A stretch of 31,464 nt of DNA from an uncultured Ruminococcus sp. (GTDB lineage Bacteria > Bacillota > Clostridia > Oscillospirales > Ruminococcaceae): positions 1 through 31,464 of the forward strand of contig CAMWXM010000005.1 of assembly GCA_947178195.1 (NCBI GenBank). Reading direction: 5' to 3'. Both the position numbers and the translations under genes were made by a program. Below the pieces are notes generated by a model. The model did not search any database, had not been told where the DNA came from, and saw only the letters and a program-made list of their open reading frames with translations. The first letter of the stretch is position 1; each line of letters starts with the position of its first letter. Below are positions 8,809-15,842 of this stretch, one piece after another.

Positions 8809-9807
8809 ATGACATCACTTGGAGTACTGGAAAAAGATCAGGTCGTATTTCCAAAGCTCGGACTTGATTTTCATATAAACGACACAGCTTTTACAGTTTT
8901 AGGACTTGAAATAAAATGGTATGGTCTTTTTATAACATTAGGAATGCTGCTTGCTATGATATACGGATTTACACAGATGAAAAAATACGGTGTTGATCCC
9001 GATCGTGCTATAGATGCGATTATCGGAGGCATTTTGGGCGGACTTGTAGGCGCAAGATTATATTATGTTATTATGAGTTGGGACAGCTATTCTGATAATC
9101 TACTTTCAATTTTTAATATACGAAATGGCGGTCTTGCCATATACGGCGGTATAATCGGAGCGTTAGCTGTGGGAGGACTTATAGCAAAAATAAAAAAGCT
9201 AAGGCTTCTTCCACTTTTTGATATTGTGGGAATCGGCTTGTTGCTGGGTCAAGGTATCGGACGCTGGGGTAATTTTACAAATCAGGAGGCTTTCGGCTGC
9301 AATACCGATACTCTTTTCGGAATGAGCAGCGGAAGCATCCAGCAATGGATAATGAATCACGGCAGTAGCGCAACTCTTGCTTCAGGAGAAGTTATGGCTG
9401 TTTCTCAGCCGGTTCACCCATGCTTTTTATACGAATCGGTATGGTGTCTTGTTGGATTCGTTCTTTTGGCAATATTTGCGAAAAAAATAAGAAAATTTGA
9501 CGGTCAGATTTTTCTTATCTACCTTGCATGGTACGGTCTGGGAAGATTTTTTATAGAAGGACTTAGAACAGACAGTCTTATGATAGGTTCGTTGAGAGTA
9601 TCTCAGGTTCTTGCGGCAATATGCTTTATCGGTTCGGTTATTTTACAGCTGGTTATAGGATTTAAAGTAAAAAGAATGGGTACAGATTATCAGCTTTATG
9701 TTAATACGGAAGAATCAAAACAGCTTATAAAAGAATCGGAAGAAAAAAGAGAACGCAGGATCAATAAATCGGAAAATTCTGACATTAATAAAAAGGAGAA
9801 TAAATAA
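8809..9807 (+). CDS. lgt: Prolipoprotein diacylglyceryl transferase
   Basis: The protein has 332 aa. Lgt moves diacylglycerol from phosphatidylglycerol to the lipobox cysteine of prolipoproteins at the outer face of the membrane. Several hydrophobic segments are visible from about residue 36 on. Family motifs are RNGGLAIYGGIIG (105-117), the Lgt signature GRWGNFTNQEAFG (151-163), and HPCFLYES in the third quarter. The last 45 residues are a charged tail, KR/E-rich, of the kind common in clostridial Lgt. The start has a GGAG site (ATAGGAGAAAAAT). The stop TAA shares one base with the folD start (TAATG), so translation of folD is likely coupled. A lipobox protein, a possible substrate, is encoded at 18749-19276. 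Confidence 0.96.
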   Translation: MTSLGVLEKDQVVFPKLGLDFHINDTAFTVLGLEIKWYGLFITLGMLLAMIYGFTQMKKYGVDPDRAIDAIIGGILGGLVGARLYYVIMSWDSYSDNLLSIFNIRNGGLAIYGGIIGALAVGGLIAKIKKLRLLPLFDIVGIGLLLGQGIGRWGNFTNQEAFGCNTDTLFGMSSGSIQQWIMNHGSSATLASGEVMAVSQPVHPCFLYESVWCLVGFVLLAIFAKKIRKFDGQIFLIYLAWYGLGRFFIEGLRTDSLMIGSLRVSQVLAAICFIGSVILQLVIGFKVKRMGTDYQLYVNTEESKQLIKESEEKRERRINKSENSDINKKENK

Positions 9808-10661
9808 TGGCAAAATTAATTAACGGTAAAGAAGTATCGGCAGCAGTAAAGCAGAGAGTTAAAACCGAAACTGAAAAAATAATCAGCGAAAAAGGCGTTA
9901 CTCCGGGACTTGCAGTTATAATTGTAGGCGATGACCCGGCTTCGAGAGTATATGTAAATTCCAAGAAAAAAGCCTGCGCCGAGGTTGGTTTTAAATCATT
10001 TGAATATGCAATGCCAAAGGAAACTAAACAGGAAGAGCTGCTTGAACTGGTAAATAAGCTCAATAACGATTCCGAGGTAAACGGTATTTTGTGCCAGCTT
10101 CCTCTTCCAAAGCATATTAATGAAAATGCCGTTATCAATGCAATATCGGCAGAAAAGGACGTGGACGCATTCCACCCATTTAACGTAGGAAAAATAATGA
10201 TAGGCGAATTCTCATTTTTGCCCTGTACTCCTGCCGGAGTCATGGAGCTTATCGACAGTACAGGTACGGAAATCTCAGGTAAAAACTGCGTTGTGATAGG
10301 AAGAAGCAATATTGTAGGAAAACCTATGGCAATGCTGCTGCTGCACAGAAGCGGAACAGTTACCATATGCCATTCCAAAACTCAGAATCTCGCTGAAATA
10401 TGCCGGAATGCAGATATACTTGTTGCTGCCGTAGGAAAAGCTAATTTTGTAACTGCGGACATGGTAAAGGACGGCGCAGTTGTAATAGACGTAGGTATGA
10501 ACAGGCTTGAAAACGGAAAGCTTTGCGGGGATGTTGATTTTGAAAACGTTGAGAAAAAAGTTTCCTTTATAACTCCTGTTCCTGGCGGAGTCGGACCTAT
10601 GACCATCGCTATGCTTATGCAGAATACTCTTACCGCTGCAAAAATGCAAAACAACATATAA
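9807..10661 (+). CDS. folD: Bifunctional methylenetetrahydrofolate dehydrogenase/cyclohydrolase
   Basis: The protein has 284 aa, the standard length. FolD interconverts 5,10-methylene-, 5,10-methenyl- and 10-formyl-THF with NADP in the cytoplasm. Both PROSITE-type signatures are present: the catalytic YVNSK (Tyr49, Lys53) with GILCQLPLPKHI (93-104), and PVPGGVGPMT (257-266). The Rossmann segment is VVIGRSNIVGKP (162-173). The start ATG 9807 overlaps the lgt stop by one base and has AAGGAG 8 bases upstream. It is the last gene of the yfmF-yfmH-lgt-folD transcript, ending 3 bases before a strong hairpin. Placement with lgt is operon convenience; no functional link is evident. Confidence 0.97.
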   Translation: MAKLINGKEVSAAVKQRVKTETEKIISEKGVTPGLAVIIVGDDPASRVYVNSKKKACAEVGFKSFEYAMPKETKQEELLELVNKLNNDSEVNGILCQLPLPKHINENAVINAISAEKDVDAFHPFNVGKIMIGEFSFLPCTPAGVMELIDSTGTEISGKNCVVIGRSNIVGKPMAMLLLHRSGTVTICHSKTQNLAEICRNADILVAAVGKANFVTADMVKDGAVVIDVGMNRLENGKLCGDVDFENVEKKVSFITPVPGGVGPMTIAMLMQNTLTAAKMQNNI

Positions 10662-10710
10662 AAAATCAACACTGCGCAAAGCATTAATAGCTTTGCGCAG
10701 TGTTGATGCT
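10660..10710. terminator. Bidirectional terminator between folD and hydF
   Basis: A perfect 18-bp inverted repeat spans 10665-10682 and 10690-10707 around the loop ATTAATA. The run of A before it (10660-10665) gives a T-tract on the - strand, so it is best suited to hydF; on the + strand only GCTTTA follows. It lies exactly between convergent stop codons. Confidence 0.9.
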
Positions 10711-11892
10711 TTAGTAACACACTCTTTCAAGAATACCGTTAATATAAGCGATACATATTCCGAAATTTGTAAGAGGAATACCATTTTCAGCAAAAATTCT
10801 TTGCTTGCTAAGCATTGCTTTACGATTTATCATACACCCTCCGCAATGAATTGCAAGCTTATACTCCGATAAATCTATATTTATATCCTGCCCTGAAAAA
10901 TTATCTATCTGAATATTTTTTTCAGTATATTTTTTCAAAAGTTTTGGAATTTTAATTCTTGCAATATCGTCATCGAGAGCATGGTGGGCGCAGCTTTCAA
11001 GTATCAGAACTTTGTCTCCATCTCTTAGGGTATCAATAACTTTTGCAGCGTTTATAAATTCATCAACATTTCCTTTTATTTTTGCCATAAGAACCGAAAA
11101 TGACGTAAGCCTCATGCTTTTAGGAATAATTTCATCGACCTGCTTAAAAATCTGAGAATCTGTTATTACAAGTCCGGGGGGATTTTTTAAATTTGAAAGC
11201 GCTGACTGAAGATTTTCAGGCGTTACAGAAATTACAATACATTTATTATCAAGAAGATCCCTTATGGTCTGTACCTGCGGCAGAATAAGCCGCCCCTTCG
11301 GAGCTTGAATATCCTGAGGCATAACAAGCAAAACCGTCTCCCCTGCTTTTACCAGATCAGCAGTCAGAACCGGTTCGCTTTCCGGCTTGTCAAAAATAGA
11401 AATAATTGATTGCTTTATTTTTTCTGCTTCTTCTTTGTTATGCAAATCAGCATAAACTGTTTTTATTTTTTCAAATTTAATATCAGATTTTTCACCATTT
11501 AACTGGTTTACAACAATCATAAAAGGGATTTTTTTATCAGAAATAAGCTTTATATACTCCCCTGTCCGCTTTTCATTATAATTTTGCGGATTTACTATTA
11601 TAATTGCGGCATCGCATATATTAAGCTGTTCCAGCGATTTTTCTACGCGAATACAGCCCAGCTCGCTTTTATCGTCAAGACCTGCCGTATCTATAAACAC
11701 TACCGGTCCGACAGGCAGCAGCTCCATAGGCTTGAATACCGGGTCTGTAGTAGTGCCTGCAACTGGAGAGGTCAGAGCGATATTCTGACCGGTCACAGCG
11801 TTTATAAATGTAGATTTTCCTGCATTAGTATCTCCGAAAACACCAATATGAGTCCTCAATGCCTTAGGTGTCTGATTTATTTCAGAAATCAT
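10711..11892 (-). CDS. hydF: [FeFe]-hydrogenase maturation GTPase HydF
   Basis: The protein has 393 aa. HydF is the GTPase scaffold that receives the di-iron precursor of the H-cluster and passes it to HydA. The N-terminal GTPase domain has G1 GDTNAGKS (20-27), the TTT switch near 47-49, and G3 DTAG (68-71). The G4 motif is degenerate: NQLN (129-132) replaces NKxD. The C-terminal cluster-binding set is intact: Cys301 and His303/304 (ESCAHHAL), then HCGGC at 349-353 (His349, Cys350, Cys353). Start ATG 11892 has a GGAG site. It follows hydG after 12 bases in one operon and ends at a terminator. hydE and the hydrogenase are not in the window. Confidence 0.95.
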   Translation of the reverse strand: MISEINQTPKALRTHIGVFGDTNAGKSTFINAVTGQNIALTSPVAGTTTDPVFKPMELLPVGPVVFIDTAGLDDKSELGCIRVEKSLEQLNICDAAIIIVNPQNYNEKRTGEYIKLISDKKIPFMIVVNQLNGEKSDIKFEKIKTVYADLHNKEEAEKIKQSIISIFDKPESEPVLTADLVKAGETVLLVMPQDIQAPKGRLILPQVQTIRDLLDNKCIVISVTPENLQSALSNLKNPPGLVITDSQIFKQVDEIIPKSMRLTSFSVLMAKIKGNVDEFINAAKVIDTLRDGDKVLILESCAHHALDDDIARIKIPKLLKKYTEKNIQIDNFSGQDINIDLSEYKLAIHCGGCMINRKAMLSKQRIFAENGIPLTNFGICIAYINGILERVCY

Positions 11893-11904
11893 AATATTGT
11901 CTCC

Positions 11905-13353
11905 TTAAAATCTGAAATCACGCTCTCCTGCTTTTATTAAATTCAGATATTCATCAAATTTTGTTTTTACTGAATCCTGAGCGATATTTTCTCTTTCTTT
12001 TTTTATTACTTCAAAGGTAAGCTTATTAAATTCCTCATCACCATAATCTAAAGCGTATTCAGCAAGAGTCAGCATAGCGTTAGGAAGACAACAATTTGAA
12101 ATATTTCCGGTTTTAGCAAGGCGCATAAATCTGTCGCCGGTTCTGCCCTCTCGATAGCAAGCGGTACAAAAGCTTGGAATATATCCGTTTTTAAGCAGCG
12201 CTTTTGAAACTTCAGCTTCCGATCTTACATCTGATACTCTGAATTGAGCCGTACTCTGGTCGTCACAGCTGCTGTCCGTACCCTTCTCAAGTCTCTGGGC
12301 GTATCCGCCAACGCCTGTACATGAACCGCCGCTTGTCTGAGAAATACCCAAAGAAATAATTTCATCTCTGAAATTCTGTTCTTCTCTTGTTGAGATTATC
12401 ATTCCTGTGTACGGAACAGCAAGTCTTAAGACGGCAATAATAGTCTTGAACTGTTCGTCGGAAACAATATTAGGGAAAAGAGAAAGGTCAACATCCTCCG
12501 CCCATCTTACTCGTGGTATCGAAATAGTATGAGGTCCTACGCCAAAGGTATCTTCAAGATGCTTTACATGAAGCATTGTGCCGATGACCTCATATTTATA
12601 TTCATAAAGACCGTAAAGCACACCGATTCCAACGTCGTCAATACCACCCTGCATGGCCCTGTCATGAGCGGTAGTGTGATATTCATAATCGCTCTTTGGT
12701 CCTGATGGGTGAAGATTTTCATATGTAGGCTTATGATAAGTTTCCTGGAAAAGTATATATGTGCCTATTCCGGCAGCTTTAAGCTTTTTGTAATCTTCTA
12801 CCGTTGTTGCCGCAATATTAACATTGATTCTTCTTATTTCACCGTTTCCGTTTTTTGTGGCATATGCCGTTTTCATACATTCTAAAATATAATCAATGTC
12901 GCAATTTTTAGGATCTTCTCCTGCTTCCATAGCTATACGCTTATGACCCATAGCCTCAATGGCACGGCATTCTTCTGCGATTTCCTCCTGAGTAAGCTTT
13001 TTTCTGCGAATACTTGAACCGCAGTGATAACCGCAGTATTTACAACCGTTTATGCAATAATTTGAAACATAAAGAGGAGCAAACATAACAATACGCTTGC
13101 CGTATATTTCTTCCTTGATTTTTCTTGCCATAGCAAATATTTTTTCACGAAGCTGCTTATTTTCTTCATTTTCACATGCATGAAGCAAAACCGAAACCTC
13201 ATATCTGTCAAGTCCCGATAACGTCTCAGCTTTTTTTAATATTTCATCTACTTTTTCACTGTTATCCTTGTTTTCGCTGCCATATGCTAAAACCTTAATA
13301 ATTTCATCATGGTCAATAAATTCCACCGCTTTTTTTGATTTACTGTCAAACAT
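11905..13353 (-). CDS. hydG: [FeFe]-hydrogenase maturation radical SAM tyrosine lyase HydG
   Basis: HydG cleaves tyrosine to p-cresol, CO and cyanide and builds the Fe(CO)2(CN) synthon of the H-cluster. I use ATG 13353 (482 aa), since GAGGAG lies about 7 bases before it. An in-frame GTG at 13368 is the RBS region itself and is rejected. The radical SAM motif is CxxxCxxC (Cys100, 104, 107) in YCINGCKYCGYHCG. The C-terminal cluster motif CX2CX22C (FCTACYREGRTGDRF to SNCC) distinguishes HydG from ThiH and is complete. The distance from the preceding TM1266-family stop is 11 bases, and that stop overlaps the hydG RBS, so translation is probably coupled. Confidence 0.96.
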   Translation of the reverse strand: MFDSKSKKAVEFIDHDEIIKVLAYGSENKDNSEKVDEILKKAETLSGLDRYEVSVLLHACENEENKQLREKIFAMARKIKEEIYGKRIVMFAPLYVSNYCINGCKYCGYHCGSSIRRKKLTQEEIAEECRAIEAMGHKRIAMEAGEDPKNCDIDYILECMKTAYATKNGNGEIRRINVNIAATTVEDYKKLKAAGIGTYILFQETYHKPTYENLHPSGPKSDYEYHTTAHDRAMQGGIDDVGIGVLYGLYEYKYEVIGTMLHVKHLEDTFGVGPHTISIPRVRWAEDVDLSLFPNIVSDEQFKTIIAVLRLAVPYTGMIISTREEQNFRDEIISLGISQTSGGSCTGVGGYAQRLEKGTDSSCDDQSTAQFRVSDVRSEAEVSKALLKNGYIPSFCTACYREGRTGDRFMRLAKTGNISNCCLPNAMLTLAEYALDYGDEEFNKLTFEVIKKERENIAQDSVKTKFDEYLNLIKAGERDFRF

Positions 13354-13364
13354 AAATTTTCTCC

Positions 13365-13613
13365 TCACTTATTTTTTGAAATTGCTGATTTAACGGAAAC
13401 ACCATTTATTTTTCCAAGCTTGCCTGTCACAGCGCTTATTGTGTCGGTATCAGTATCGACAACTACCGAAATAACAGATAAGCCCCTTTCCCTGTATGGT
13501 ATCCCCATCCTGCCAATTATTATTTCCCTGTATTCATGCAAAACAGAGTTTACCGCTTCAGATGAATCCAGTTCATTTATAATTATAGCTAAAACCGCTA
13601 TCCTGTTTTCCAT
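13365..13613 (-). CDS. TM1266-family iron-only hydrogenase system regulator
   Basis: The protein has 82 aa from ATG 13613 (MENRIAVLAIII), with an AAAGGA site 8 bases upstream; an upstream in-frame start at 13688 would read through a leader terminator and is rejected. The size and the ferredoxin-like/ACT-type pattern fit the TM1266 family (putative iron-only hydrogenase system regulator): a beta strand at 3-10, a helix with EAVNSVLHEYREII, then the MGIPYRERGLSVISVVVD segment. No DNA-binding motif is obvious. Family members are usually next to hyd maturation genes, as here. Small-molecule sensing is a family-level guess and the ligand is unknown. Confidence 0.85.
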   Translation of the reverse strand: MENRIAVLAIIINELDSSEAVNSVLHEYREIIIGRMGIPYRERGLSVISVVVDTDTDTISAVTGKLGKINGVSVKSAISKNK

Positions 13614-13633
13614 TTGCTTATCCTTTCCCACAT

Positions 13634-13757
13634 AAAAATACCCGACTGCGGAACAATCGGGTACAGTATAACTCACAATAATAATCATGAGAAATTAAAC
13701 CTGTAAGCCGATTGCTCAGAACATTTCCTTGCAGTCCGAAAACAGTTTTTTATTCTA
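13634..13757 (-). promoter_or_regulatory. Attenuator-like leader of the TM1266-hydG-hydF operon
   Basis: The predicted transcript has about 140 nt before the first gene. Near its end, TACCCGA (13663-13657) pairs with TCGGGTA (13645-13639), followed by five T (13638-13634), an intrinsic terminator before the coding region. An upstream segment GAGCAATCGG (13717-13708) can instead pair with CCGATTGTTC (13660-13651), 10 pairs with one G-U, which would break the terminator. That antiterminator strand can itself be sequestered by GACTGC further upstream (one mismatch), inside an AAACTGT/ACAgGTTT closing stem (13748-13742 with 13704-13697). This three-way competition fits a riboswitch or protein-dependent attenuator. 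I recognise no known class. Confidence 0.55.
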
Positions 13758-13763
13758 TTTAAT

Positions 13764-13791
13764 ATTATATCACTATAAAAAAATTTGTCAA
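13764..13791 (-). promoter_or_regulatory. Sigma-A promoter of the TM1266-hydG-hydF operon
   Basis: On the - strand a perfect TTGACA (13786-13791) and a perfect TATAAT (13764-13769) are separated by 16 bases. Expected start is near 13757. The promoter begins 9 bases past the stop of the TfoX-N gene. Confidence 0.85.
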
Positions 13792-13799
13792 TAGGAAAA

Positions 13800-14120
13800 T
13801 TATTTTTTTCTTTTTTTAGGCTCAGGCAATTCTTCATACATACCGTTTAAAAGCTCTGTCATCAAGTCAATATTTTCCAGTTCTTCTGCCACATACATAA
13901 GAGTTTTTGAACCCTCATACGGATATTCAAGCTTACAGTCGCAAAGAAGCCTTTCAGAAGATGCGGTTTTTTTAAACAGCACTCTATTATCGCATATATC
14001 TCCCACAAGCTTTCCATTATAATATAAGCAATACTCTCCCATCATTTTTTTTGATGTGATTTCTCCCACTCTTAAAAGGCAGTCGATTACATAATCATGA
14101 AATTCATTTGATGTTGCCAT
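13800..14120 (-). CDS. TfoX N-terminal domain protein
   Basis: The protein has 106 aa and matches the TfoX N-terminal domain (Sxy fold): HDYVIDCLLRVGEITSKKMMGEYCLYYNGKLVGDI is the usual family core with the MMGxxxLYxxGKxxG pattern, followed by LYPYEG-like YPYEG. The C-terminus is a basic tail, PEPKKRKK. It lacks the C-terminal domain of Haemophilus TfoX/Sxy, so a competence role is not supported; stand-alone TfoX-N proteins are of unknown function. Start ATG 14120 has AAGGAG 8 bases upstream and overlaps the preceding ECF gene by 17 bases, so the two are likely co-translated. Confidence 0.8.
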   Translation of the reverse strand: MATSNEFHDYVIDCLLRVGEITSKKMMGEYCLYYNGKLVGDICDNRVLFKKTASSERLLCDCKLEYPYEGSKTLMYVAEELENIDLMTELLNGMYEELPEPKKRKK

Positions 14121-14673
14121 AATGCTGCTCCTTGTTTAGGCGATACATTAAAAGCGGTATCAGACTCCACTGAAGCGCAAGTCCGAAAATTCCCGTTATA
14201 ATACTGTTCCATATAATTGGCGCTGATAAATTTTCATTTCCGAAAGCATAAATTGAAATTAAAATTGCTATTCCACGAATAAGACGTCCGCCGATCTGTG
14301 CAATAAGAACCTTAGCTATACAAGGAAGCTTGATATTGCGCATCACACCGCTTATTAATCCGTAAGAGAAAAGCTCAATCATCATAAATGGAAGCATTAC
14401 CGAACCCGGCATACCTGTAAGTCCGAAGCTGATAAGGGGGCTTAAAATTCCTGCTACCGTTCCTGCATAAGGTCCGGCGATAAGTCCGACCAATAATACA
14501 GGAAGATGCATCGGCAGAAAGGCTTCTCCTAAAGAAGTCCCGAGACCAGATAAACGTCCCATTACATGAAATACCTGAGGCAAAGCAACAGCAGCAAAAA
14601 CTGCAATAACAGCAGCTATGGTCTGTTTTTTTACCGATAGCTTAGAATCCTTTAATGTAAGTGAATTAATCAT
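14104..14673 (-). CDS. ECF transporter S component (substrate unknown)
   Basis: The protein has 189 aa with about six hydrophobic segments. The layout matches S components of energy-coupling factor vitamin transporters (PF12822-like): a short basic N-terminus (KDSKLSVKKQT), AVALPQVFH, EAFLPMHLPVLLVGLIAGP, and a conserved GTVAGILSPLISFGLTGMPG loop. S components bind a vitamin or metal and use shared EcfA/A'/T subunits, which are not in this window (group II arrangement). The start ATG 14673 follows GGAGG. It lies 37 bases after the flavoprotein gene and overlaps the TfoX-N gene. The substrate cannot be read from sequence. Confidence 0.82.
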   Translation of the reverse strand: MINSLTLKDSKLSVKKQTIAAVIAVFAAVALPQVFHVMGRLSGLGTSLGEAFLPMHLPVLLVGLIAGPYAGTVAGILSPLISFGLTGMPGSVMLPFMMIELFSYGLISGVMRNIKLPCIAKVLIAQIGGRLIRGIAILISIYAFGNENLSAPIIWNSIITGIFGLALQWSLIPLLMYRLNKEQHYGNIK

Positions 14674-14710
14674 TTTTATATTCCTCCGATATCAATTTAT
14701 TTTTTTCAAT

Positions 14711-15328
14711 TTATCTTATAAAATTTGTACGCTCAGGAGACTCTTTCTCAGGCAGACCATATTCTTCCCTGCCAAGAGCAATACTTTTCATTAAAAAGGT
14801 CATGTTTCTTGCCAGCGTACGCATAGTCTGCAAGCCTTCGGCGTCCTGTTCAGCTTCCCCCGGAGTTCTTCCGTGGATGCTGTTCCAGTACTGACTTGAT
14901 GCTATAGGCATACCACAGATAGTAAAGAACTTATTCATCTCGTCAAATGTTGCAGATAATCCGCCACGTCTTGCTGCGACCACGCTTGCTCCTACTTTCA
15001 TTGTTTTATCAAAGCCTGCGCTGAAAAACAAGCGGTCAAGAAAAGCAATTAAAGTGGCGTTTGCAGAAGCATAATAAACCGGACTTCCAATCACCAGTCC
15101 GTCGCTGTCCTTGAATTTCACTGCCGCTTCATTAACGGCATCGTCAAAAACGCATTTTCCTTTCTGAGCGCATGTACCGCATGCGATACAGCCTCTTATC
15201 GCCTGATTGCCAATATGCATTATTTCGGTTTCAACACCGTTTTCCACAAATATTTTTTCCATTTCATGCAATGCAATATATGTGTTTCCCTTTTCATGAG
15301 GACTTCCATTGATCATTAATACTTTCAT
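14711..15328 (-). CDS. Flavodoxin-fold NAD(P)H-dependent FMN reductase family protein
   Basis: The protein has 205 aa. The N-terminus MKVLMINGSPHEKGNTYIAL is the FMN phosphate-binding loop of the NADPH-dependent FMN reductase/iron-sulfur flavoprotein group. A CIACGTC motif (CxxCxxC) follows near residue 48, then SPVYYASANATLIAFLDRLFF, the usual FMN isoalloxazine segment. The CxxC cluster could be redox active or bind iron-sulfur; this cannot be settled here. The electron acceptor is unknown. AAGGAG precedes ATG 15328. It begins 72 bases after ruvX on the same strand without a clear terminator between, so pyr operon readthrough is possible; it is followed by the ECF and TfoX-N genes. Confidence 0.85.
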   Translation of the reverse strand: MKVLMINGSPHEKGNTYIALHEMEKIFVENGVETEIMHIGNQAIRGCIACGTCAQKGKCVFDDAVNEAAVKFKDSDGLVIGSPVYYASANATLIAFLDRLFFSAGFDKTMKVGASVVAARRGGLSATFDEMNKFFTICGMPIASSQYWNSIHGRTPGEAEQDAEGLQTMRTLARNMTFLMKSIALGREEYGLPEKESPERTNFIR

Positions 15329-15400
15329 ATTATCATTCTCCTTTTTAATAAATATTCAGCCTTATATTTTATGCACATTCATTCCTTGATAGAATGCCGA

Positions 15401-15838
15401 TCAGATTTCCGAAACAGATTTATTACTGTTTTTTCTGAATCCCATATAGCTTTCTAGTATAATAGTCGCCGCAACAGCATCAACTACGGCTTTTCTTTTT
15501 TTGCCTCTTGTGTTTGTAATGTTAAGGTAATTGTGTGCGGACACGGTAGTGCTTCTTTCGTCCCATAATTCAACCGTCTTACCTGTAAGCTTTTTTAGCT
15601 CTTCTGCGAAAATAACGCACTTCTCTGCTCGTTCCCCAAGAGTATTATTCATGTTTTTAGGGTATCCAACCACAATAATATCAGCATTGTTTTTTTTCGC
15701 TTCCGCAGCGGTTTTTTTTATGCATTCGTCAAAGTCCTTTTCACTGATAACACATACTGGAGACGCCAGCATTTCCAACTTGTCGCAGCAGGCTATACCC
15801 GTTCTCGAATCCCCGAAATCTACTGCCATTATCTTCAT
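15401..15838 (-). CDS. ruvX: Holliday-junction resolvase-like YqgF/RuvX
   Basis: The protein has 145 aa from ATG 15838, 4 bases after the pyrD stop; a longer in-frame start would overlap pyrD and add residues not in the family. RNase H-like fold motifs are present: DFGDSRTG (about 7-14), VVGYPKNMNNTLG, WDERSTT, and DAVAATIILESY. The YqgF family acts in 5' processing of pre-16S rRNA and has been called a resolvase. Its position at the end of the pyr operon is unusual; it is normally with alaS-region genes. RBS GGTGA overlaps the pyrD stop, indicating coupling. Confidence 0.9.
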   Translation of the reverse strand: MKIMAVDFGDSRTGIACCDKLEMLASPVCVISEKDFDECIKKTAAEAKKNNADIIVVGYPKNMNNTLGERAEKCVIFAEELKKLTGKTVELWDERSTTVSAHNYLNITNTRGKKRKAVVDAVAATIILESYMGFRKNSNKSVSEI

Positions 15839-15842
15839 TTTA

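Noticed and set aside
10665..10707. Perfect 18-bp inverted repeat as transposon ends
   Set aside because: It is a hairpin with a 7-base loop between convergent stop codons with an A/T tract, so it is a terminator.
13354..13368. GTG start for HydG at 13368
   Set aside because: This codon is part of the GAGGAG ribosome binding site; ATG 13353 has proper spacing.
13614..13688. N-terminal extension of the TM1266 protein to 13688
   Set aside because: It would translate through a predicted terminator hairpin and adds residues not typical of the family; ATG 13613 has an RBS.
13634..13757. T-box or other known riboswitch in the hyd leader
   Set aside because: No T-box conserved sequence (AGGGTGGNACCGCG) and no recognisable core of THF, FMN, SAM or fluoride riboswitches.
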